Of a DNA stretch of 48,447 bases, positions 9,507-16,595 are shown piece by piece (the first letter of the stretch is position 1; the number at the start of each line of letters is the position of its first letter). The translations under genes were made by a program, and so were the position numbers. The notes beneath the pieces were generated by a model, which saw only the letters and a list, made by a program, of their open reading frames with translations, had not been told where the DNA came from and made no database searches. This stretch comes from Micromonospora sp. ALFpr18c (GTDB taxonomy: Bacteria; Actinomycetota; Actinomycetes; Mycobacteriales; Micromonosporaceae): positions 1 to 48,447 of the forward strand of contig NZ_WBKR01000020.1 in assembly GCF_008868155.1 (NCBI RefSeq). The letters run 5' to 3'.

Positions 9507-10766
9507 GTGGCCGCGCTGCGTCAGTACCTGGGTGTCTGGCGGATCCCCGGCGCGCCGATGCTGCTGGTCACCGGCATCATCGGGCGTCTCGGGATCGGCA
9601 TGACACCGCTGGCGCTGCTGCTGGTGGTCGAGCAGGTGACCGGGCGGTACGCGCTCGCCGCCGTGGCGGGCGGCATCTACGCCATCGCCGGTGCCGCGCT
9701 CAGCCCGGTGGCCGGGCGGGTCGCCGACCGGGTCGGCCCCAGCCCCGTCCTCCTGGTCACCGCCGTGGCCCACCCTCTGGCGCTCACCGGGCTGCTGCTG
9801 GCCAGCCGGTCGGGCGAGGACGCCCTCGCGGCCATCTACCTGGCGTCCGGCGTCGCCGGGGCGACCTACCCGCCGCTCACCGCCGCCATCCGCGGCGCGT
9901 GGAACGAACTGACCAGCCCCGCCTCGGGCCGCTCCGCCCTGCGCAACACCGCGCTCGCCGCGGAGACCACGCTGTTCGAGATCGTCTTCGTGCTCGGCCC
10001 ACTGCTCGTGGCCGGCTTCGTGCTGGTCGCCGACGCGGCGGCGGCCCTGATCGGAGCGGCCGTGGTCACCCTGGTCGGCACCACCGCCGTGGCCCTCGGC
10101 CAGGTGATGCGCGGCTGGCGGCCGCACCCCCGCGAGCACCAGGCCCGAGGGCTCGGCCCACTGCGCGTCGCCGGCTTCCCGGCCCTGCTGGTCTGCGTGG
10201 CCGGCCTCGGCATCGCGTTCGGCGCCGCCGGCGTGACCGTTCCGGCGTACGCCAGCGACTACACCACCGACGATCCGGAGAGCCTCGCCGGGCTCCTGCT
10301 GGCCGTGTGGGGGATCGGCAGCGCCGTCGGCGGGTTCTGGTTCGGCGTCCGCCGTCCGGCACCGAACATGACCCGGCAGTTCGCCGGGCTGCTCGCCGCG
10401 CTGGCCGGCACCTTCGTGGTGTTCGCGGTGATGCCCACACCGCTGGCGCTGGGCATCGCGCTGATCGTCGGCGGTGCCACCATCGCTCCCGCGCTGACCC
10501 TGGAGAACACCCTGGTCGGGCGGATCGCCCCGACGGGCATGCTGAACGAGGCGTACACCTGGGTGGTCACCGTCGCGGTGGCGGCGAGCGCCGCCGGCGG
10601 CGCGGGGGCCGGCCTCATCGTGGACCACGCCGGCGGCGTGCCGTGGGCGTTCCTGTTCGCCGGGGCGGCGGTCGCCGTCGCGGCCGGGGTCGCCGCGCTG
10701 CCCGCCGGGCCCATCGCCCGCGCGGAAACATCGGCGGTACGCGCCGAAGAGCCGGTCGCCGTCTGA
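9507..10766 (+). CDS. Major facilitator superfamily transporter
   Basis: A 419-aa protein with about 12 hydrophobic helices in two halves. The loop after helix 2 reads [15 protein letters not shown], a variant of the MFS motif A. GTG 9507 follows TTGGGAGG at a spacing of 6. The closest families are actinobacterial single-gene MFS exporters, and the substrate cannot be told. It stands alone: htpX with its terminator is upstream, and a bidirectional hairpin separates it from the convergent merR-like gene. Confidence 0.85.
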   Translation: MAALRQYLGVWRIPGAPMLLVTGIIGRLGIGMTPLALLLVVEQVTGRYALAAVAGGIYAIAGAALSPVAGRVADRVGPSPVLLVTAVAHPLALTGLLLASRSGEDALAAIYLASGVAGATYPPLTAAIRGAWNELTSPASGRSALRNTALAAETTLFEIVFVLGPLLVAGFVLVADAAAALIGAAVVTLVGTTAVALGQVMRGWRPHPREHQARGLGPLRVAGFPALLVCVAGLGIAFGAAGVTVPAYASDYTTDDPESLAGLLLAVWGIGSAVGGFWFGVRRPAPNMTRQFAGLLAALAGTFVVFAVMPTPLALGIALIVGGATIAPALTLENTLVGRIAPTGMLNEAYTWVVTVAVAASAAGGAGAGLIVDHAGGVPWAFLFAGAAVAVAAGVAALPAGPIARAETSAVRAEEPVAV

Positions 10767-10772
10767 TCAACT

Positions 10773-10830
10773 CGGGTTCCTGCACACCGCGGTGTGCCGC
10801 CAAAGCGGATGCCCCGACATCAGGAACCCG
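10773..10830. terminator. Bidirectional terminator between convergent MFS and MerR genes
   Basis: CGGGTTCCTG (10773-10782) pairs with CAGGAACCCG (10821-10830). The enclosed loop contains a 14-bp palindrome, CACACCGCGGTGTG (10783-10796). The structure sits between two convergent stops. Confidence 0.6.
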
Positions 10831-10838
10831 GGTCGATC

Positions 10839-11642
10839 TCAGCGTGCCGCGGGGATGGGCGGCGGATCCGGAAACGGCAGCGGGCACCATGAGGTGCCGG
10901 CGCAGTCCACCAGGTCGTCGCAGCCGGCCTCGACAGCCGCCCGCAGGGTGTCCCGGACGGCTGTCAGGTCGACCAACCTCCGCTCCACCTCGGCCAGCTT
11001 CGCCCTGGCCCGGGCGGGCAGGCCCGCACCCGGCTCGTGCCGCCCCGCGTCGAGCAGGTCGGCCACCTCACCGAGGGTGAAACCGAGGCGCTGGGCCGTC
11101 TTGATGACCCGCAACCGGGTGACCGCGTCCGCCGGGTACAGCCGGTGCCCGCCGGGTGAGCGCCGAGGCGCGCTGAGCAGGCCGCGACGCTCGTAGTAGC
11201 GCAGGGTCTGCGGATTCACCCCCGCCGCGGTCGCCAGCTGACCGCTGCGCAACCAGGGCGCGTCCGGCGCCGGCGTGCCGCCTCCCGTTGGGGTGCCGCC
11301 GCTTCGCACCCGTTCGGTGAGGGCGTCGAGGATGCCGACGTGCGAGGCCGGCACCCGCGCCTCCATGGTCACCGCGTCCGGGCCACTCCGGGTCACCTCG
11401 AAGGTGAAGAACGAACAACACGCCGACTCCCGGGCGGCCAGGTCCCGTACGGAGCGCTCCGCCTGCTCCGTACCGGTCAGGTGCAGCCGCAGGCGTTGCG
11501 CGGACGGCCGGTCGAACCACCGGACGGCCTCGGCGAAGAGACTGTCAAACTCGGCGAGGCGGACCGGCCGCTCCGCCGTGGGTAGGCTGCAGGATTCAGG
11601 AACCCAGGCGTCGTCCGCCGCAGGGCGTTCGTCGGTCACCAT
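10839..11642 (-). CDS. MerR-family regulator with N-terminal cysteine-containing domain
   Basis: A 267-aa protein. Residues ~18-112 form a domain with an adjacent cysteine pair (ESACCSFFTFEV, C75-C76). Residues ~131-200 are a full MerR winged helix (LRSGQLATAAGVNPQTLRYY, then SPGGHRLYPADAVTRLRVI), followed by a dimerisation helix and a Cys-rich tail (C241, C247, C253 in CDDLVDCAGTSWC). MerR proteins normally start with the DNA-binding domain, so the order is unusual and looks like a fusion of two proteins. A thiol- or metal-responsive role is inferred from the cysteines; the first Hg-binding Cys of classical MerR is not seen. ATG 11642 is chosen because it lies just after a MerR-type promoter. 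Confidence 0.82.
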   Translation of the reverse strand: MVTDERPAADDAWVPESCSLPTAERPVRLAEFDSLFAEAVRWFDRPSAQRLRLHLTGTEQAERSVRDLAARESACCSFFTFEVTRSGPDAVTMEARVPASHVGILDALTERVRSGGTPTGGGTPAPDAPWLRSGQLATAAGVNPQTLRYYERRGLLSAPRRSPGGHRLYPADAVTRLRVIKTAQRLGFTLGEVADLLDAGRHEPGAGLPARARAKLAEVERRLVDLTAVRDTLRAAVEAGCDDLVDCAGTSWCPLPFPDPPPIPAAR

Positions 11643-11645
11643 CCG

Positions 11646-11677
11646 ACGGTAAGCCCGTACCCGGGTACCGGTTGCAA
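11646..11677 (-). promoter_or_regulatory. MerR-type promoter/operator for the merR-like gene
   Basis: On the minus strand TTGCAA (11672-11677) and TTACCG (11647-11652) are 19 bp apart, the stretched spacing used by MerR-controlled promoters. A perfect palindrome GTACCCGGGTAC (11657-11668) lies between them. The -10 is only ~5 nt from the ATG, so the transcript would be leaderless or nearly so. The divergent reductase gene may share the operator. Confidence 0.5.
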
Positions 11678-11710
11678 GCCGCAGCCTGACCCGTCGATGA
11701 GAGGGGAACC

Positions 11711-12238
11711 ATGGCCAAGCTGCTCTACTCGGCGACGGCATCGCTCGACGGCTACATCGCCGGCCCCGGCGGGGACATGTCCTGGCTGACCGAACACCTC
11801 GCCGGCGACAACCCGACGGCGGACCGCCTGCTGGCCGACGTCGGCGCGATCCTGGCCGGCAACCGCACCTTCGGCGGCGACGACCCGAACCGCGGCACCG
11901 AGAGCGAAGGCGCGTTCGGCGGCCAGTACCACGGACCGGTGTTCGTCCTGACCCACCGGCCGCCGGACGAGCCATCCGCGGATGTCACGTTCGTCGGTGA
12001 CCTCGACAGCGCCGTCGCACAGGCCAAGGAGGCCGCCGGCGAGAAGTACGTGAACATCCTCGGCGCGGACGTCGCCAAGCAGTGCCTCCGCGCCGGGCTG
12101 CTCGACGAGATCCTGATTTTCTTCGCGCCGGTGCTGCTCGGGGACGGCGTACGGATGTTCGACGACCCGGGCGGGGAACAGGTGCGCCTGGCACCGATTC
12201 CGGGCGAGACCGCACACTGGTACACCGTCGTCCGCTGA
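11711..12238 (+). CDS. Dihydrofolate reductase / RibD C-terminal-domain family protein
   Basis: A 175-aa stand-alone RibD_C/DHFR-like protein (MAKLLYSATASLDGYIAGPG; NRTFGGDDPN; VNILGADVAKQCLRAGLLDEI; FAPVLLGDGVRMF). These bind NADPH, but most actinobacterial paralogs have no proven substrate and are not true folate or riboflavin enzymes. A GAGGGGAA ribosome site precedes ATG 11711. It is divergent from the MerR-like gene, and shared control through the MerR operator is plausible but unproven. Confidence 0.85.
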   Translation: MAKLLYSATASLDGYIAGPGGDMSWLTEHLAGDNPTADRLLADVGAILAGNRTFGGDDPNRGTESEGAFGGQYHGPVFVLTHRPPDEPSADVTFVGDLDSAVAQAKEAAGEKYVNILGADVAKQCLRAGLLDEILIFFAPVLLGDGVRMFDDPGGEQVRLAPIPGETAHWYTVVR

Positions 12239-12322
12239 GGTCCGGTGGCCGCGCCTGCCGAAGAGCCGGGCAGCGGTGCGCGGGGCACCCGCGCGGACCG
12301 GGAGTTCGACGATGATGGCCGG

Positions 12323-12712
12323 ATGGACCGCTTCGGAGATCCTGAGACGGTGGTCGGCCTCCGCATGACCACCCGTCAGTGGCGCCACCTGGACGGCGCA
12401 CTCGACAGCGAGATCAGCGTCGCGGCAGAGAACGGTGATCCTCGCCAGGTCGTCTCGGCGGCGAGCACCATACGCAGAGCGGGGTGGAGGCAGATCGCTC
12501 ACTGGATCCCCGATGTTCCCGGCTCCGGAGACTGGCCGCCGGACGACGAGGAGATCGTCGTCCATCTGTCCCGTGGGGACTGGGCGCTGGCCGCCGAATG
12601 CGCCGCGCACTGGGCCGCTGTCGTCGGCACCGTGGGGCACGAGCAGGAGGCCGCTGTGCTGCGAACCGTCCAGGCTCTCGTCGTCGATGGGCTCACCGCC
12701 GGATCAGCCTGA
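12323..12712 (+). CDS. Hypothetical protein, 129 aa
   Basis: The protein reads MDRFGDPETVVGLRMTTRQW... with acidic, Trp-rich soluble character (WRQIAHWIPDVPGSGDWPPDDEE) and no signal peptide or membrane helix. I do not recognise a named family. ATG 12323 is preferred to the in-frame GTG 12245 because the upstream 26 residues are low complexity and typical of an untranslated stretch, but no strong ribosome site marks either. It ends before a bidirectional hairpin facing yajQ. Confidence 0.55.
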   Translation: MDRFGDPETVVGLRMTTRQWRHLDGALDSEISVAAENGDPRQVVSAASTIRRAGWRQIAHWIPDVPGSGDWPPDDEEIVVHLSRGDWALAAECAAHWAAVVGTVGHEQEAAVLRTVQALVVDGLTAGSA

Positions 12713-12774
12713 TCGGTATCCCGTCTCCGACACTGCCCGACCGCCCCGGACGTTCACCCGGGCAACGGGACGTT

Positions 12775-12799
12775 GGCCGGCCTGGCCACCAGGCCGGCC
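12775..12799. terminator. Bidirectional terminator between hypothetical gene and yajQ
   Basis: GGCCGGCCTGG (12775-12785) pairs perfectly with CCAGGCCGGCC (12789-12799) around a 3-nt loop. It lies between convergent stops at 12712 and 12808. Confidence 0.7.
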
Positions 12800-12807
12800 G
12801 CTCGCCG

Positions 12808-13302
12808 TCAGCGGTAATTGGTGAACTGGAGGGCGACGCCGAAGTCCTCACCCTTGAGCAGCGAGATGACCGCCTGGAGGTCGTCGCGCTTCTTGCCGGT
12901 GACCCGCAGTTGGTCGCCCTGGATCTGAGCCTGGACACCCTTGGGACCCTCGTCGCGGATCTTCTTGCTGATCGCCTTGGCCTTGTCGGTCTCGATGCCC
13001 TGGATCACCTTGCAGTCGATCTTGAAAACCTTGCCGGACGGCCGCGGATCGCCAGCGTCCAGCGACTTCAGCGAGATGTTCCGCTTGACCAACTTCTCCT
13101 TGAACACGTCCAGCGCAGCGGCGACCCGCTCCTCGGTCTCCGCCTGAAGGCCGATCGCCTCCTCGCCGGACCAGGAGATCTCCGCGCCGGTGCCACGGAA
13201 GTCGAACCGCGTTGCGAGCTCCTTCTCCGCCTGACGGAGGGCGTTGTCGACCTCCTGGCGGTCGACCTTGCTCACGATGTCGAACGACGGGTTCGCTGCC
13301 AT
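12808..13302 (-). CDS. yajQ: YajQ-family nucleotide-binding protein
   Basis: A 164-aa protein with the full YajQ signature: [20 protein letters not shown] at the start, then [14 protein letters not shown] and [14 protein letters not shown], ending [11 protein letters not shown]. The family has two RRM-like domains and binds nucleotides; Xanthomonas and Pseudomonas members bind c-di-GMP. ATG 13302 has CAGGAG 8 nt upstream. It is transcribed away from tRNA-Tyr. In Streptomyces coelicolor the yajQ homolog lies beside the tRNA-Tyr used by SLP1 (from memory). Confidence 0.93.
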   Translation of the reverse strand: MAANPSFDIVSKVDRQEVDNALRQAEKELATRFDFRGTGAEISWSGEEAIGLQAETEERVAAALDVFKEKLVKRNISLKSLDAGDPRPSGKVFKIDCKVIQGIETDKAKAISKKIRDEGPKGVQAQIQGDQLRVTGKKRDDLQAVISLLKGEDFGVALQFTNYR

Positions 13303-13380
13303 GCTGATGCTCCTGCTGTCCGGCGGTCTGGGCCTGTTGTCGGCCACCGACCAGCGGCACGACCCCCTGACCGTACCCGG

Positions 13381-13411
13381 TTGCACCAGGCCCGGGGGGA
13401 GCCGCTATCCT
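13381..13411 (+). promoter_or_regulatory. Possible promoter of tRNA-Tyr
   Basis: TTGCAC (13381-13386) and TATCCT (13406-13411) precede the tRNA by ~39 bp, but the 19-bp spacer is longer than ideal. Confidence 0.3.
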
Positions 13412-13449
13412 TGCTTCCGCCGCCGCGTTGCGACGCGGTGGGGTGCCCT

Positions 13450-13533
13450 GGCGGGTTGCCCGAGCGGCCAATGGGAGCGGACTGTAAATCCGTCGCGAAA
13501 GCTTCGAAGGTTCGAATCCTTCACCCGCCACCA
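13450..13533 (+). tRNA. tRNA-Tyr (GTA), CCA encoded; attL overlaps its 3' half
   Basis: An 84-nt class II tRNA with an encoded CCA. The acceptor GGCGGGT (13450-13456) pairs with ACCCGCC (13523-13529), followed by discriminator A and CCA. The anticodon loop CTGTAAA holds GTA at 13484-13486, closed by stem GCGGA/TCCGT. The T arm is GAAGG-TTCGAAT-CCTTC, and a long variable arm is present as expected for bacterial tRNA-Tyr. The sequence from the anticodon loop onward is identical to the attR copy at 26760, so integration rebuilt an intact gene. Confidence 0.97.
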
Positions 13534-13539
13534 GGTGCA
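13482..13539. repeat. attL: 58-bp direct repeat (tRNA-Tyr 3' half)
   Basis: Identical to 26760-26817 over 58 bp, starting at the C just before the anticodon-loop T and running past CCA into AGGTGCA. Similarity weakens beyond but continues into the hairpin that follows. Confidence 0.96.
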
Positions 13540-13541
13540 CG

Positions 13542-13583
13542 AACGGCCCTGTGAGCAGCAGAGATGCTGATCGCGGGGCCGTT
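13542..13583 (+). terminator. Hairpin after tRNA-Tyr, element-side copy
   Basis: AACGGCC (13542-13548) and GGCCGTT (13577-13583) pair, followed by TTTGTT. The interior has mismatches compared with the cleaner copies after attR (26822) and the third att (28083). All three share the central AGCAGAGATGCT. Confidence 0.6.
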
Positions 13584-13633
13584 TTGTTGATCTGGCCGAG
13601 TCCAGTGCGGTCCAGCCACCTACGAGCCTCTAC

Positions 13634-13650
13634 GGGAACATGGCGGGAAC
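13634..13650. repeat. Two 11-bp-phased GGGAAC repeats near the left end
   Basis: GGGAAC occurs at 13634-13639 and 13645-13650, one helical turn apart, ~95 bp inside attL. A matching phased set is found near attR (26657-26684). They are candidate arm-type binding sites for integrase or excisionase. Confidence 0.45.
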
Positions 13651-13709
13651 GCTGATCCCTGGTGCAAGGGCTAATGAGCGGGTGCGTCCTTCGGTGGTCC
13701 GCCGTCTGC

Positions 13710-13970
13710 TCAGTGCGGCTTGACGAACGTGCCCTTCCCGGGCACCACGTAGACCAGGCCCTCAGCGACCAACACCCGAACCGTGTGCAGGATGGTGCCG
13801 CGTGCAAGGCCGTACTCCTGTTGGAGCCGGACCACGCTCGGAATCGGCCGGTTGGGCGGCAGGTCTCCGCGCTCGATCTGCTCGCGCAGGATCGCCGCCA
13901 ACTGTTGGTAGACCGGCACCGGTCCTTCGGGGTCGATCACGTCTCGACGGTATTTGGGCATAGAAGGCAC
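13710..13970 (-). CDS. Small GntR-type regulator (winged helix only)
   Basis: An 86-aa protein made almost entirely of a GntR winged helix (VPVYQQLAAILREQIERGDL, then IPSVVRLQQEYGLARGTI and VYVVPGKGTFV). It lacks the effector-binding C-terminal domain of typical GntR proteins. Similar short GntR-like proteins are common on AICEs, where they control transfer or excision genes. ATG 13970 or 13961 could start it. An imperfect palindrome 10 bp upstream may be its own operator. It is divergent from the 14143 gene and is the first gene inside attL. Confidence 0.85.
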   Translation of the reverse strand: MPSMPKYRRDVIDPEGPVPVYQQLAAILREQIERGDLPPNRPIPSVVRLQQEYGLARGTILHTVRVLVAEGLVYVVPGKGTFVKPH

Positions 13971-13980
13971 TGGTCAGGCT

Positions 13981-14000
13981 TGGTAGACCATGGACCACCA
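13981..14000. promoter_or_regulatory. Imperfect palindrome, candidate GntR operator
   Basis: A 20-bp sequence with TGGT and ACCA ends and a CCATGG centre lies directly upstream of the small gntR-like gene and upstream of the divergent 14143 gene. GT...AC half-sites fit the general GntR style. Confidence 0.4.
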
Positions 14001-14077
14001 TGTACCGGTTGGGATATGGTGCGACTACCCGCTGTGCTGGTCGTAGAGGATCCGAACTCGCCCTGGTGCGGCGGTAC

Positions 14078-14116
14078 CCCTGCCCGGCTGGGCTCCTTCG
14101 ACTCGGCCGGGCAGGG
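14078..14116 (+). promoter_or_regulatory. Leader hairpin before the 14143 gene
   Basis: CCCTGCCCGGC (14078-14088) pairs perfectly with GCCGGGCAGGG (14106-14116) over a 17-nt loop, ending 26 nt before GTG 14143. It may act as an attenuator or stability element. Confidence 0.4.
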
Positions 14117-14142
14117 CAACCTTCGAGCAGGAAGGGACGTCC

Positions 14143-14403
14143 GTGCCTGTCGAGTCGCACGTCCATATGTGGGCTAGGCCGCAGCCCCGCTCACCCAAGC
14201 CTGGCGATGAGCTGTGGATTGACCGCGAAGCTTCGGTGCAGTTCGTGGGGCAGCGGTTCAGGTTCCGGGTGATCTCGGTGTGCCCGAAGCCGACCTATCG
14301 GGGCTGGGCGTGGCTCACGGGCTACCAGCTCGACGACCGGGGCAACGCCGTCGACAAGCGGGAGATTTTCGTTCAGCTAGCCGGCCTGCACCCCGCCGGG
14401 TGA
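14143..14403 (+). CDS. Small AICE protein of unknown function, 86 aa
   Basis: Starts at GTG 14143 after GGAAGGGA. The sequence PKPGDELWIDREASVQF, then FRFRVISVCPKPTYRGWAWLTGYQLD suggests a small all-beta fold. Similar short proteins occur at the same place, next to a GntR gene, in other actinobacterial elements, but I know of no function. No signal or membrane segment is visible. It is followed by a large palindrome and a separate terminator-like hairpin. Confidence 0.65.
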   Translation: MPVESHVHMWARPQPRSPKPGDELWIDREASVQFVGQRFRFRVISVCPKPTYRGWAWLTGYQLDDRGNAVDKREIFVQLAGLHPAG

Positions 14404-14430
14404 TCGGCGTAGCGCCCCTGCACTGGCTTT

Positions 14431-14571
14431 GCTATCCCGTCACCGTCGTCCCACACATCGTGGAGCGGGTCTGCCCTCCTGGACCAAGGTGGAGCACTCC
14501 ACGACTGAACGACCTTGGTCCAGGAGGGCGGATCTGCTCGGCTCTGCCTGGGACGACGGTGACGGGATGGC
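14431..14571. repeat. 141-nt nested inverted repeat (near-continuous hairpin)
   Basis: Outer arms of 19 bp are perfect (14435-14453 with 14549-14567), as are inner arms of 18 bp (14473-14490 with 14512-14529). The two 19-nt connectors are equal in length and partly complementary with wobble pairs, so almost the whole 141 nt can fold back. The 21-nt loop holds a further GGAG-CA-CTCC. The 8-bp direct repeat GCGCCCCT flanks it at 14412-14419 and 14570-14577. It could be a replication origin, a MITE-like insertion or a structured RNA. It fills most of the gene-free stretch 14404-14732. Confidence 0.8.
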
Positions 14572-14659
14572 GCCCCTCAACCACTCCCTCACCGCGACTC
14601 CTGGTCATCCCTCGCCATCCCGGAGCCCGAGGCCCCCGCCGGAGGCACGCTCTGACGTC

Positions 14660-14695
14660 GAAGGGCCGGATTCCCTGGTCAGGGGCCGGCCCTTC
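14660..14695. terminator. Hairpin between convergent genes
   Basis: GAAGGGCCGG (14660-14669) pairs perfectly with CCGGCCCTTC (14686-14695), 38 bp from the stop of the minus-strand gene ending at 14733. Confidence 0.6.
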
Positions 14696-14732
14696 AGTCT
14701 GCGTCGGGTCAATACTCGGATAACTCCGCGGC

Positions 14733-15263
14733 TCATCGGCAGGCGTCGGCGCGAACGTGGCCACCACACCACGGGTACGGGTCGACGCTCCAGACCCGCC
14801 ACCCTCCACCGTCACGGCGCGTCTCGAACTGCCACGGACGCGGGGTGCCGGTCATCGCCAGGCCGTCATCGCCCCACCACACCGCTTGAACGGGAGTTAC
14901 CACCTGGGCGCGGTCGTCGCCCCGGTCCTCAACGTCGAACACGCCCGCGCTGACCTTCGACGGCTGCGGGTCGGTCCGAGTGATGTCGCGCCGGATGTCG
15001 CGCCACTCGTCGAGGAGCTCGTCTCGCTGCTGCGGTGCCAGCACCGCCCGTAGCCCGATTTCCTCCCCGGATGACAGGGCCAACATGAAGACGTTCACGG
15101 CCGCGTCTGGTGCTTCCTGTCCTCTGTCTGCTTCCGCTGTTTTCACGGCGAACCAGCTCACACCAGCGGCAGCCGGACCGCCCACGCAGAGAGCTAGCCC
15201 GATCACAAGATAGATCACCCAGCGTCGCGGCCGGCGGCGTCGCGGTTCCTTCCCCAAGATCAC
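14733..15263 (-). CDS. Membrane-anchored hypothetical AICE protein, 176 aa
   Basis: A basic N-terminus (KEPRRRRPRRW) is followed by one transmembrane helix (WVIYLVIGLALCVGGPAAAG) and an extracytoplasmic domain of ~130 residues. That domain's pattern (AVNVFMLALSSGEE, a helical PQQRDELLDEWRDI stretch, then beta strands ending WRVWSVDPYPWC) suggests an NTF2/lumazine-binding-like fold. Such proteins are frequent on AICEs, and a role at the transfer apparatus is only inference. GTG 15263 is the most likely start, since the frame upstream lacks codon bias. No clear ribosome site is seen. Confidence 0.6.
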   Translation of the reverse strand: MILGKEPRRRRPRRWVIYLVIGLALCVGGPAAAGVSWFAVKTAEADRGQEAPDAAVNVFMLALSSGEEIGLRAVLAPQQRDELLDEWRDIRRDITRTDPQPSKVSAGVFDVEDRGDDRAQVVTPVQAVWWGDDGLAMTGTPRPWQFETRRDGGGWRVWSVDPYPWCGGHVRADACR

Positions 15264-15854
15264 CTGCCGTACGGTAGCCCAGCCGCCGAATGACGACCAC
15301 GACGGCGCTGCGGCATCCCTGCCAGAGTGAGCGGTCACCGCGACTCGGCAACCGGGTGACCACGCATCTCGGTCTTGAAAGCTGAGCCACAGACGAAGCC
15401 GGAAACGCGCCCAGCAACCCCGAGCCCGACGCACCCGTCGTGCCCACTGCCGCGCGGGCATTCGATCGAGACCGGCGCCAGAACTGCGCGTGCTCCTGGT
15501 GGCCATCGCCGCCGGCCTGGCTTGCCCCGTAGCCATGTCTACGGCTCTCCAACACCGCGCCGTGTGCGCCGGGGCGTGACCGGCCGCCAGGCCGCACGCG
15601 CGCCCCGGTGCGACACGGCGGCGGGCCGAAGGCCCGCCCTTGACCAAGTAAAGAAAGTTTGAACACACACCATGCTTCAGCCGTTCACCCCGGGTTTCCT
15701 GGACAACACCGGCGAAGCCCCTCGCCGGCCTGCTGCAGGCTCCTTGCCTGAGCCCTGCTGCATGAACCACTGCCCCTCGAGTTACGTTATACGGATGAGG
15801 ATGGCACGTAAGAACGTGCCCGAAGATAGCGTTAATCGCGGCAAGGAGTGAAGC
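15264..15854. other. Gene-free stretch of 591 bp
   Basis: I see no convincing gene. It holds a short hairpin, GGCGGGCC-GAA-GGCCCGCC (15620-15638), followed by a purine-rich stretch, and base composition falls towards the 15855 gene. The flanks presumably carry promoters for the two divergent genes, but I cannot place -10/-35 elements with confidence. Confidence 0.5.
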
Positions 15855-16448
15855 ATGCCACTCGACACCCGTCCGATACCATCGTGGCGTCAAGCTCATG
15901 ATAGATATGTCGCCATCATGAATGATTTCGCCTCGAGACTCGAGGTCGACCCCCTGATGGATCCAAATACCGCCGCCGGGTGGGCGCGGCACTATGGCCT
16001 TTCCGGCGAATCGGACCTTGGAGAGATGATAAATGGCATTAGGGCTAGTGGGCTGAATCTTACCTCATCGCGGACCGCGAATACCCTTGCCTGGTATCTC
16101 GAAGCAGATCCTCAAGCGAGGCTAGTTTCACAATTTTTCGCGGATCGTGAGAGTTCTCCGGGCCTGACCGAAAACCAATTCGTTCAAGCCAGACAGGGAG
16201 CGGTTAGCCACATTGCAGGTACGCAGCCAGGCGCTTTTGGCACACTGCTTCGCACTCCTGGAATGAACGGGCAACTTGCGCCGAGGTACCGGGATGCGCA
16301 TAGGAATTATTTGACTCTCCAGGCAGCTCCCTTGGTGAGCCTGAACGCCACCCATATTCAAAGCGCGGCTAGCTCATCGGCGGTTAATCAATATCACGGG
16401 CACGGGCACGGGCACGGAGCCGGTCACGGATACGGACAGGGCCATTGA
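15855..16448 (+). CDS. Unknown protein with His/Gly-rich C-terminal tail, 197 aa
   Basis: ATG 15855 follows AAGGAG at 6 nt. The first ~175 residues look soluble and mostly helical (RQAHDRYVAIMNDFASRLEV; TANTLAWYLEADPQARLVSQF). The end is a repetitive tail, YHGHGHGHGAGHGYGQGH, with seven histidines, which could bind Ni, Zn or Cu ions. GC content and codon use (AGA, ATA, TTA present) are clearly less GC-biased than the flanking genes, pointing to recent acquisition. I recognise no family and it has no evident operon partner. It lies next to a group II intron fragment, another sign of a cargo region. Confidence 0.65.
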   Translation: MPLDTRPIPSWRQAHDRYVAIMNDFASRLEVDPLMDPNTAAGWARHYGLSGESDLGEMINGIRASGLNLTSSRTANTLAWYLEADPQARLVSQFFADRESSPGLTENQFVQARQGAVSHIAGTQPGAFGTLLRTPGMNGQLAPRYRDAHRNYLTLQAAPLVSLNATHIQSAASSSAVNQYHGHGHGHGAGHGYGQGH

Positions 16449-16561
16449 GCAATTCCGCGCAAGCGGGCGGTAACGGTCAGTGAGCCTTTCCGAGTAACGG
16501 CCTGTCCGTCTGGCAGGCAGGGTCGGGTTGCCCGGAGGGATCTCACCTCCGGGCTCCCACG

Positions 16562-16595
16562 GAACGGAGCGTGACAGTCTCCCGTCACTCCGCTC
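16562..16595 (-). ncRNA. Group II intron domain V
   Basis: This 34-nt element has the invariant GAGC start (AGC catalytic triad) and GTTC end. GAGCGGAG pairs with CTCCGTTC, then a 2-nt CG bulge, then TGAC pairs with GTCA closing an 8-nt tip. Length, bulge and triad match bacterial domain V. Confidence 0.82.

Noticed and set aside
8448..10628. 726-codon minus-strand open frame opposite htpX and the MFS gene
   Set aside because: Covers two well-supported plus-strand genes and has no recognisable domain.
14733..15992. A 419-aa protein using the full minus-strand frame
   Set aside because: Codons upstream of 15263 run through a gene-free region and into the antisense of the 15855 gene. The plausible protein starts at GTG 15263.
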